Positions 24,501-34,608 of a stretch of DNA of 64,000 bases are shown here, piece after piece. The notes under the pieces were generated by a model. The model worked only from the letters and a program-made list of their open reading frames with translations, was not told the origin of the DNA and made no database searches. The position numbers and the translations under genes were made by a program. This DNA is from Sipunculus nudus. Taxonomy: Eukaryota; Annelida; Sipuncula; Golfingiida; Sipunculidae. Each line of letters opens with the position of its first letter. Position 1 is the first letter of the stretch. The stretch lies in NCBI GenBank assembly GCA_026874595.1, contig CM049310.1:46043058-46107057 (forward strand), read 5' to 3'.

Positions 24501-26968
24501 TATTTACAATGCAGTATCTTAGAGTGTTACAAAAGTTCACTTCTTATTAACAAGGCATGTATATTTTATTGTTATCTTCCCTTGATTTTCTCAGGTGCAT
24601 TCTTAGTTAATTTTGTTATTTAACTTTGTCATATCCCAGATTCTAGTACAAGGCAAAGTACACATTTCTCACATTAAGTCACTGTCCGTATTGGCAGCAG
24701 ATTAGGTACTCGGATTCAGCTTGCATGAACTGGACCTTTATTGTTTTTGGTCAATAATGTGACTGTGTATGTACAATTTTCTCACATTTCCGTTTGCCGG
24801 GATATCAAGTCCTCTGGACATTTTCTAGTTCAAGAAAAGTTTTGTATATTGGAGTGGAAACAGCATTACAATTAAGGAAACACATGGCAGACAATACAAT
24901 GACTACATAACACTTGGGGTGGGGGGGGGAGAACTGGGGATGGGGTTGATACGAAAATAACTGTACACCAGTCACAGCAGGGGATCTCCCCCAGTGACCA
25001 ATTTCAATATAGGTACCATGGCACAGCTGACCTCCAATGACAAGAAGTGGCCTGCCTGCAACTTGAATATGCAAGTGAATACAATAGAGCCTAAACAATT
25101 TCAATAACTAGCCAATTATGTTGCTTTTATTTTCAAATTTCAGATATAAACAGATTGAAAACTCACGTTTACATGCTGTGAAAATTAAACTAACACTACT
25201 TAGAGGGTGGAAAACATGCCATGGTCAAAGGTGGGCAAAATTTAGGTACTGGTTTATTTTTATGCTAATAAATTTAATTATTTACAAAATTCAGATTCAG
25301 TTTTGGTAATCCAATTGAACCTTGATTAAACAAAGTTATATACCTAAAAGATTTTCTAGCTTAAAGAATTATCATGTTAAGTGAGTAAATATCTTTCCTG
25401 ATATTTTACAAAGTGTGCTATTTTATAGGGCCCATAACTTAAAGTAATTATACAATAAATCTTAATTTCTGGCATGTATAGAGGAAATATATAGGACAAC
25501 AGTTATGGTAAATATAAAGAAAAACGGATAGGTTGATGTTAGGTAGTCCTGAAGGGTGAGAATAAGCATTTAATGAAAAATTGAGGTTTTCTTCTAGGAA
25601 CGAAACCGCAATGACCCAGTTTTCAGTTTGACAGGAGATTTTGGGGACATCTCACAGTATGCCGAATTCTGGACAATGGACCAAAACTATACCTCAGATG
25701 ACTTGTAGTCAGCTTAGCTAATTTATGTATTGGGGCTAACATTGGTCCGCAAAAAGTCATAAGGTAGGGAGGAAAATAGATTTTTCCGCTGTGATAGAAA
25801 GCAGGATCGGGAGTTTACTTCACCGTTATTTAACATATTTGAGGTTTATGTCATTATACAAACCTGTACTCGATTCATTCATCGCATCACATACTATTGA
25901 AATATGCCCAACAAGTATCTTTAAATAGATTTTGTGTTTTATTACAAGCATATAATATTGTACTTGGGTTCAAAATGTTTTAGTAATTGATTTGTACATG
26001 TACGTGTCAAACATACATGTATTTGAAAAGTAATCAAGTACTTTTCCAATGAAGGTCAAGCATGTTATCATGTAAGCATTATGCCTGGTGAATATCACAT
26101 TGGCTCGCATTAGGCCTGTAGGCCTTGTTTTGGATCTCACACGGATTTGCTGACAATTTTATTTGTATGCCAGTGCTATGTATGCCAGTGCCAGAATTGT
26201 ATGAATGACTGCTGTTTGAGATTTCCTTGCAAGTGAAGATCAGAAACAAGAAGGATGGTGCACGTTACATAAGAGTCAACGACTATTAATGTGGGAGAAT
26301 AAAAAATATGTTTATATATGTAAAAGAAAATATATGTAAAACAATACGTATTTGAAAGTTAAAACCATATATTGAACGTCGGTATCCCGATGATGCCAGT
26401 GACCTTGCGCATATACCTTTGACAGCCGGTATCTGATATGGAATGACAATAAAAGTCCTTCATTGTGCATGATATTTCATGCGACAGTTAAGAAAAACAC
26501 ACACAAAAATCCAGTACTGTCCAAAGCATATGATGAAACTATTAAAAACCATAAAAAAAAAGCAAAGTTCCATATAACGAGTTGACAAAAAAGAAATACA
26601 GAATTTTGACAGTTTAAAGGGGTAGGGGTAATTATTAGTATCTGCAACTGATTATAAATGCATAAACTGCCACATCTGACATACCATTAAAAAGCCCTGG
26701 ATCCCAGCTATCTAATGGGACAAAATTTGTAATAATATCTTTTGTGTTAATGAAGTTATTAACTAAATACTGTGGAAAAATCGATGCAGCTTAAAGTTTG
26801 AATTTTCATGCAAGGTCGTTACATATAGTAGCGGATAACTATGACTAAGCTACCACTCTGGATCAGTTATCATACCAATATATCATCTATAGACACTGAC
26901 CTTTGAAAAAACCCACTTAAGTTTTGCCACCCTGGGTGGTACCAATATCTGCTCTCGCCCATGGACTA

Positions 26969-27589
26969 TAAGTCTCCTTCAAATGTTCAACAGCAAGAGA
27001 ACATTTAACACATAAATGGCGTCATGGGCATGATGCCGCCTGAAATGTCCTCGTCCCACACATGGTTTGAACAGCTATACATGTAGTAAGGGAACTCCTG
27101 CTTAAAGTACACTGCAAGACTTGACGTATTGCCGCGTGTATAAGTATCAGCACATGCCTCACAGTGATTACCAGGCTTTTGAAACTATCTTTCTTACACA
27201 AATGAAGCTGGTCCGATGTTTGATGTTCAATATTCGTATAAGCTAATATCGAATATCATACAAACCAGGGATATTCGATTTTCAAAAGCGAATTTCTCAA
27301 AATAATCATATAAAATTCAAACAATCACATAAAATCTCAAAACAGATTCACTGAGAACATCTTCCTTTGTCATATGTGTGGCCTCCACAGACAAACCCGG
27401 ACTACACAAGCAACAGGTTAGGCCAGAAAGACACCCGGCAAATACCCATATATATATATATACACATGTTAGGGTAATGATGGGCCATGACCTTCGATAT
27501 TTGCATGCCAATATCACGAAGACAAGCGACATTCACATGCGAATATCGAATATCATTGTGTTTGTGTAAATTGGCTTAATGATTAAAAT
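26969..27589. other. Intergenic, no feature recognised
   Basis: AT-rich sequence with a short TA run near 27452 and several ATTCG/CGAATATC motifs. No gene is seen. Confidence 0.45.
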
Positions 27590-28432
27590 GGAGATTATTT
27601 TTTAAAACAATCCAGCGTTGGATTATAGTTGAGTTTCTGAAATACTCCTTTTTTGTATGAACTATGACACCTAAGGTCTCTATGGGACCCCCTTTCCATT
27701 TTACTCCCAAGCTTTTCATTTACGACTTTTCAAATGTATGTTCATACAAAAGCATTACATGTGTTTCAGTCTTTTCTAAATCCATTTTAAATCCGGACAC
27801 CTTTTTAAATCTATTTAATATTTCTAAGGCATATTTTACACTTTCTGATCTAGCCGATACCGTTAGAGTAGTATCATCCGCATGATTTTGAATTGGGATA
27901 TTCATTATACTCAACCCTTTTACATTTTGACCCTCTCTAATATATTAACCCAAAGATCACATGCTAAAAGAAACAAATATGGAAAGAGGGGACTTCCCTC
28001 TAATCTTCTTACTTTAAACATAATTTACGTTATTCTAAACTGTCAAAAGCCCTTTAAAAATCTATATATAAAATATGACCTAGTATTTTACCATATTACA
28101 TTAAACGTTGCATTATATTTATATCTTCTTCTTTATATCTGATTCAAGAATTCTTTCTGGTCACGATGGATAAAACTAGAAAAGACTCGTTTGATAAATG
28201 CTAAGCATTTATCAAGAAGTAGGTAATCAAATTATGTAATGAGATTTGCAGCCACGATTTTAAATACCATTCCTTTTTAAGGAGCAATGTTATGATCCCT
28301 TAACGTATTGAAATATGAGTTGACCATCTTTACAGTTATAGCAAAAACAATTATATAAAGGAATTTTCATTACCTCCCATAGTTTAAAGTTAAATTCAAA
28401 TGGCAGTCCATCAGAGCCAGGGGTTTTACCTT
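27590..28432 (-). pseudogene. Decayed L1-like LINE reverse-transcriptase fragment
   Basis: Minus-strand translation gives reverse-transcriptase landmarks in the right order. GKTPGSDGLPFEF lies near 28400, IDF-x-RAFDSLE near 28050, GSPLFPYLFLLACD near 27985, and HADDTTLTV near 27880. These are followed by ALEILNRFKKVSGFKMDLEKTE (27800s) and LGVKWKGG-IETLGV near 27690. They correspond to the RT palm of L1/Tx1-type non-LTR elements, where the third landmark is normally R-Q-G-C-P-L-S-P and the catalytic motif is normally YADD. Here the tyrosine is histidine, several in-frame stops interrupt the frame, and the middle is shortened. The element is dead and has no ORF1 or endonuclease in view. Confidence 0.8.
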
Positions 28433-28904
28433 AATGTGCTGCCTGATTTTGAAGCAGTATATATTTTATCAGTTGTTAAAGAGCCTCTAATTCTGACAAA
28501 ATTTTAATTAGTTCATTGATATTATAGTAATTATCTCAGTTCAATTGGTGTTTTGAATTAATTTTTTAAAGTTTTTTGTATATATAAAATAAACTTTACT
28601 GCTTGAAAATACGTTTACCATTTATAATATATTTACCATCAAGCGGGATTGAAGTCGTAATTACTTTGTTATTAGAGTGTCTTTTGCCTGAACCAAAGAA
28701 ATACTTGGACTACTTTTCTCCCTCTCCATGCCTTTCAGTTTTACACCTAAAAATTGATCGCCTCATCTTTCCTTAAATTAGGGATTTACGTTCGTTTTTT
28801 TTTTTATTTTTAACTTAAATGGAATATCCTGTTTACTGTGATCATTTTGTCACTGATTCGTATCTAAAGCAAATAGAGAAGAATCTTCTGTGCATGTACT
28901 GACC

Positions 28905-28993
28905 AAAAGAAATCCTTTGATTCAGTATGTAGAAAAGACTTTTGGCAAAAATTAGTTACTAATGGCATTGATGGGTTATTTATAAGTAGCTGA
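28905..28993 (+). pseudogene. Short fragment of a second reverse transcriptase, opposite strand
   Basis: The frame reads CACTDQKKSFDSVCRKDFWQ and continues to NGIDGLF, ending at a TGA. This is the conserved DxKKAFDSV...L...GI-G segment of non-LTR reverse transcriptases. It runs opposite to the neighbouring L1-like fragment and abuts repeat family A. It is a relic with too little sequence to assign a clade. Confidence 0.6.
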
Positions 28994-29830
28994 TAAACCT
29001 GGTAACAGGCCTTTTTATCGGGGTTGGGGGATGTTTTAGATGAGATGAGGAATCTCGGCTCAAATTTTCATTTTAAAAGTTAAACTGAAATATAGATTTT
29101 CAGTGGGATACTGGCTCAAAAAGATGAGTACAAATATTTTCACAGTTATTTTGTTGCGCTGTGCTCGTGGTAAGAAATCGGTAACATCGGTATGTTTACT
29201 TTGAAGACAATGTTGATATTTAGATTTGCGAACCGGAAAAGGACGCGGGGGCGTTCAGATTTTCAAAGATCTTTGAGTGGTTACATATATTATTATATTT
29301 AGACGTATAAAGGCTAGATTGGTGTAAGGAAGGTATGAACGTTGATTTAAATGTATGTTTAAGGCTAGGAAGCTGTTCCTACATAAGAAACGGGAATATG
29401 CAGACCACGTTAAAAGCAGAAGCGGATCCAAAGGGGGGGGGGGGGGGTTGGACCTAAAACCGAAAAAGGGTCTGCCATTTTTGCATGCTGACATAAGAAA
29501 TGAGTGACAAGGGATCGAGTCACCTGTTGTTCACATTTACTGACCCTGCCAGTGGGTCAGTGACAGGGTCAAATATCAGGTCAAGCATGCTTAAATCCGT
29601 CACTGACAGTAGAGGTTTTTCAAATACTTAATAGACCTTAATCCTGCGCTGGGGGTTGAGTGACGGTGTTGTGAATAACCAGCGTCGACGCAGGCAATCC
29701 AGTCTTTGCCGAGGGCAGTTCGGCTGTTTTCGGTGGTAACCTCCACACAATTTAAAAACACGCAAAAATCACTAAAAATGATGCGTACATTAAATAAAAA
29801 GTATTTATTCTCATACCGGCGGGGTATTGA
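28994..29830. repeat. Dispersed repeat family A, internal copy
   Basis: Aligns with 63170-64000 and, in its second half, with 1-510. Shared blocks are AAATATAGATTTTCAGTGG, TGTGCTCGTGG, TTTGCGAACCGGAA, GCAGAAGCGGATCCAA and CAGTTCGGCTGTTTTCGGTG. This copy carries a 16-base poly-G insertion near 29432 and a GACCCTGCCAGTGGGTCAGTGACAGGGTC near-palindrome at about 29542. It has no coding capacity. Confidence 0.75.
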
Positions 29831-30857
29831 TGAACTAAAAAGACGAGGATAATGAAATTTACCTGAAAATTCATCTTATGCTCTACAAACAGCATTTAAG
29901 GCTATTTCTTTTCTATTATATTCATCTTTTGCTATATACGGATGACAGAATGATACCGTCTGAAAGTAAAGAGTGATCACAAACAGCACTTTTTACAAAT
30001 TACACAGTCCACTTGAGTTCAATACGAAGGAAAACCTAAAATCAAACAAAGACAAATCTTTATAAACAGGAATATACCTCGATTGTAAAGAGTCCTTCCT
30101 CTTGTGTCAAATACAGTCTGTACATATGCAATTTTGGATTTGAAAGCTATCTTGTCAATTTATCTAGTAACATTGCATTATATTTATGCAATTTAGGACA
30201 CAACTACCTGCCGTTACGAATGCTAGTCAAGTAAACAGTGAAGGCATAACAAAAGAGTACACACTATTTCACGGTAGGGAACGCTTGTGAATAAAATCTT
30301 TGTCTTTGCCGTGTATCATGTATCGTGTACAATGACGTCATAACATCCTGCTCTGATTATTCAACTTCGGGCTGTGTTTCGGGCAACCGAATCGAGATTT
30401 GGTGTGCTCTATTAACACAAGAAGGCTGCTCTTGACAAGCGTCATAGAAAAACTATTTGCATTTTAAAAAATAATCCGTTTGCATTTCTCAAAGAAACAG
30501 GGACAGCTTCTCGTCTCTTACACCAACAGACACGCACACACACACAGGCTTGATCTAATAAGTGACTAAAATAAAGCATAAAGGAAAAGGAACTGAAGCC
30601 AAATAAAAGATCATTACCAATGTAAGTTAACCTTTTCCTTGAAAGTACATTTAGAGTAAATGTTATCTGTTGTCAACCGGGATCACTGTTGTACCGTAAC
30701 GGGGAAGGTTAGTTTAACAGTTGAAAAGATGTTTCATGGGACACATATTAAAGATTTTCTTGTATTCACGTTAAGTTTTATTAACATTTCAAACATACAA
30801 ATGTCATATAAATCTTGTATTCCGATCTCATAATATTTTGCATAAATGATATACAAG
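29831..30857. other. Intergenic, no feature recognised
   Basis: No gene or clear repeat apart from a short CA run near 30535. Confidence 0.45.
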
Positions 30858-30923
30858 TATATATATATATATAAATATATATATAAATATATATATCATG
30901 TATAAGGAATCAAACGATTGTAA

Positions 30924-30978
30924 GCATCGTGTTTACTAATCAGTTTCGTACCGTTGTACGGCACTCATCAGAACGATA
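30924..30978 (-). ncRNA. Hammerhead ribozyme motif (type I), left arm
   Basis: Exact mirror of the right-arm motif: the CUGAUGA box reads on the minus strand from 30971 to 30965, and the predicted cleavage site falls after position 30934. One ribozyme is therefore encoded on each strand. A transcript of the whole inverted repeat would contain one sense ribozyme and one antisense copy, which could pair and block folding. Confidence 0.8.
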
Positions 30979-31185
30979 TGAATGAAGGGGTTGTACATTG
31001 AACAACTGGTTGTTCACTGGAGCGTGTTTGTGGTTATTACAATGTGGATTTGTACAACGTGCCTAATCTGGATTACTCTTTGTGCTAAGTTTACAGATTA
31101 GGCACGTTGTACAAATCCACATTGTAATAACCACAAACACGCTCCAGTGAACAACCAGTTGTTCAATGTACAACCCCTTCATTCA

Positions 31186-31240
31186 TATCGTTCTGATGAG
31201 TGCCGTACAACGGTACGAAACTGATTAGTAAACACGATGC
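31186..31240 (+). ncRNA. Hammerhead ribozyme motif (type I), right arm
   Basis: All conserved core elements are present in order. CUGAUGA is at 31193-31199. Stem II is at 31200-31216: seven pairs, GUGCCGU with ACGGUAC, one of them G-U, closed by an ACA loop. GAAA is at 31217-31220. Stem III is very short (ACU at 31220-31222 with AGU at 31227-31229, loop GAUU). The predicted cleavage site follows A31230 (GUA). Stem I pairs GUU (31190-31192) with AAC (31231-31233) and, past a two-base bulge, UAUC (31186-31189) with GAUG (31236-31239). Known type I hammerheads with such short stem III occur in Penelope-like retroelements and animal retrozymes, so this repeat is probably derived from one. Cleavage activity is inferred, not shown. 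Confidence 0.8.
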
Positions 31241-31339
31241 TTACAATCGTTTGATTCCTTATACATGATATATATTGATACGCTCTGGTTATACCATAGA
31301 GCACTTTGCCTTCAGTGCATTGCCAACAGCCTAGAAAGA

Positions 31340-31346
31340 ACAATTG

Positions 31347-31392
<46 letters not shown>

Positions 31393-31400
31393 TATATATT
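31340..31400. repeat. (TA)n microsatellite
   Basis: TA repeat with AAATATA breaks, just outside the ribozyme-bearing inverted repeat. Confidence 0.9.
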
Positions 31401-31674
31401 CTGACCCAGTTTTCATGGAACAATCTTCCATCGTACTATATTCATCTTCGTTTTAAAAAAAACTGGTTTATTGTGTTTCTAGTCTATAAATTCCCATTGG
31501 ATACGATATTGACTAAAGTCTTAAAATGACATTCGCGGCACACAGACAATTGACGTTTGCAGGACACGATGAAAAGCAACCTGTAAAACCTTATCGATGT
31601 TGTAGGAGAAAAATATGTATCAAGTATGATTAAAAGCGACTCCTGTTTTTTACAGTTGAAACGATTTTACCTGT

Positions 31675-31747
31675 TTTATTTTTTTTTCAGCATAAGACAA
31701 TCATGTCGATATCATATTAACAGTGTAACTCGTATTATTTTTTTATT
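31675..31747 (-). promoter_or_regulatory. Possible poly(A) signals of the ankyrin gene
   Basis: AATAAA on the minus strand occurs at 31747-31742 and 31680-31675, about 400-480 bases after the stop. Both lie in AT-rich DNA, so either could be chance. Confidence 0.3.
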
Positions 31748-32153
31748 TCTACCAGATATGAAATAAATATATTATGAAAAGTATGTACACTCAAAGAAAG
31801 AACGAATACTGAAATGGATGATTATCAACACAGGTATTTTCCACTGTAAAGAACCCAAGGTTTAGTTTGCTTGTAGAATTTGCTATGTAATTATTGCTAA
31901 TATTGGCACTATTGATTGGTAAATAAATACATCCTTCCAATGTCTTCAGATACAAATATATGTATATCTTTCCTGTGTTCATAATTGAGGTTTTGCCAGG
32001 AGTTGAATGAATATTTCTTCTTTACTTTTGCCTGTAATCTTTGAATTTTGCCCAAAAAAGCAGGTAATCATCAGTGTTACGTTTGATTACTTTACAGCAG
32101 ACGTTCAGTCCCCTCCCTCCTTCACTATCCTGCGCACACTCTTCATGACGTCA

Positions 32154-32300
32154 TCACTGTCCTTGCTCGCTGTTTGTGACGTAATCGTCAATGAGCTCCT
32201 GTACTCTCAAGCCGCACGTTTCACCAACTGTCTTCTCCATGTGTTCACAGGACTCAAGGTCATAACAGCTGCGGTCACATGTCCCGTACTGTTAATAAAA

Positions 32301-32332
<32 letters not shown>

Positions 32333-34551
32333 TATTATTATTATAATAAAAGTTATAATAATAATAATAGTTAGAAGAAGAAGAACAACAACAAAAGTTT
32401 ATATAAGATTATTATAAAAATTCCGTATTGATAAATTCCTTATATATAATGACATTTTAAGCAAATCAAGTTGTTTGCTAGAATCATGAGTACTTTCATT
32501 TCACTTAATATTGTAAGGAAGCAATAGTACTATTACGATTATTAATATTAGTTTCAATGCATGTGACACATATCATTTATTATTGTAAAAATAATTGTTT
32601 TGTCTATTCGTTTAATTTCGAACAGATACAAATACAGAAATTTAAAATAAAATTTTCTCACTGCACATTCATTGTACATTTATATCTTTGTCTATACCTG
32701 GTACTTTTGTTTATAATCAATGCCGTTCTGGAGTAGCAGTTTGAAGACCTCAACGGGCCCAAGGTCGCCCAACATTACAGCCTTCCCCACCAAGAATAAC
32801 AACGGCTCATAGTCCTCCCCGCGAACCACGCCACAACTCTCTAGCTCACCAAGGTCTTTCAAGGTCATCTCCTCTGTCTCCATGTCTACAATCAATTTAC
32901 TGGTGATAAACATCGACAGGATTGTTTTAACAGTGGAACCTCTAGAAAAAGGGCACCTTTGGGATTGAGCCAAACTGCCCTATTTATAGAGGTGCCCATT
33001 ATGTGGAGGTGCACACGAGGAGAGGCCCCACTGTATTATTTATGCGGATTATTTTTTATTATTATTTCTTTGTTCCTTAACATTCAGCCAAGTAAGCAGT
33101 GTAAGCGGTTAGTGACACTGCTATTCTTATTGAAACAACAATGTATTCACTTAAATAATAGCTTACCAGTGGTGGCGTCAATTTACCTTCAAGGGTGGGG
33201 GATGACTCGATCGTAGGCGTGGAAAGGTTATCATAGTTTGGACAGCATTTTTGTAAGAACACACACATATATATTCAAGTATTTGTTAATTCTAAACCAG
33301 GTTTAGTATATCATATTTCATAGTAAAGTCAGAAATGGAAGTCTATTATTCTAATTATTAACATATTTCATTTCGAATATATAAATTTTGCCCGGCCACC
33401 CCCTTACCAGCATCCTCTAATGGTAATCTTTTAAACTAATTTTAATTTTTTTAGTTACCTTGAATCATATTGCTCATAGTATTATTAATCGTTAGCTTCA
33501 TAAATCTACAAATTTCTACACTTTTTTTTCTTATTATAGAAAACTTGAAAACATGTTTCTGTTACGGGCATATGTAAGGTTAACACAAGAAACAGTCAGC
33601 TCGATTTTGATTTATAATTTTTTCATGGAAACCCCACTTACCACTGATTGTATCACGTGCAATGAGTACGTCATCAGTGTCGGACGCACGCTTCAGACGC
33701 AAATAAAACAGAGCGAGGAGACCCAGGCGGCCATACTGGCGTGACCGCGTCTCCTCCAGGAACGCCATCTGGTGGCCATTCTCTTTACTTTCTGAGATAT
33801 ATTCCTCCGCTGTCTTGCCGTTCTATAAAACAAATAACCCTTGTGACGCAAAGGCTGTCTAGTTCCACTCACTAAACTTGGTACCCTTACTTTGGCAGTG
33901 TATACCCAAAACGTATCCCATAACCATCCTGTGATAAGGCTTCAAACAACTTCTCACTTAGCTGCTTCAACTCATGCTCGTACTTCATAAGTGAAGGCAC
34001 CGAGAAAAAAGATCGAGAAGCTGTTTTAAACCTTTTTCGGGGTTATAATATATGATTCAGAGGGATAGGCAGTGAAAATAGACGAACCAAGTTTGATCAG
34101 TTGAAAGGTCTGTTAGATAAATGGAAGGGGAGAGTCCCAGTGATGCCTGTAGGCCTTATATCCCTAACCCTGTGAAAACATTTTGTCAAGCGTCTGTGTT
34201 GTAACCTTTTCCGAGATAATGAATTTCACCTTTTCCAAAGAGAAAGAGTTATAATAAATGACTTTTTTAACAGAAATAATAGTTTTCTGATTTAATCTCT
34301 TCACGACGTAGTTTTATTTAAGCGTTAGTAACCTTAGATTATATTGATTTAACCAAACCTAGCAATTTCATTTATCGTTGGGGAAAAAGATTCTTATTTT
34401 ACAAACCACATCAACCGCCGTCTGGTCACAACCTCGTTCTTTCAGTATCGCTTGAATGTGGGAATTCCCGATAGCGCATGCGTAGTGAAGTGGTGTTCTG
34501 TTCAGCTGTGACAAACAAAAAGAACAGTAAACGAGTGAAGGCATCCATGGC

Positions 34552-34608
<57 letters not shown>

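Larger units (their letters stand above)
22808..26601. other. 3.8-kb spacer inside the second inverted repeat
   Basis: Contains AT microsatellites, a 20-bp poly-G run at about 23400-23419, and the 155-bp tandem repeat at 23926-24500. A 99-codon minus-strand frame at 24805-25104 has no recognisable domain. No transposase is visible, so a non-autonomous foldback element or two opposite insertions of a repeat are both possible. Confidence 0.5.
30889..31275. repeat. Perfect 182-bp inverted repeat with 23-nt loop
   Basis: Bases 30889-31070 are the exact reverse complement of 31094-31275, as far as I could check base by base, with 31071-31093 between them. Both outer sides run into TA-rich tracts (30858-30898 and about 31350-31398). 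A transcript across it would fold into a very long perfect hairpin. Each arm carries a hammerhead-ribozyme core, described separately. The absence of mismatches suggests a recent event or ongoing gene conversion. Confidence 0.95.

Noticed and set aside
32007-32417. 136-codon plus-strand frame
   Set aside because: It is antisense to the terminal ankyrin exon and then runs through an AAT/ATT microsatellite as poly-Ile.
33077-33268. Possible extra ankyrin-gene exon on the minus strand ending at a GAAG|GTAAAT donor
   Set aside because: No acceptor with a pyrimidine tract lies upstream, and the flanking exons already join perfectly in phase without it.
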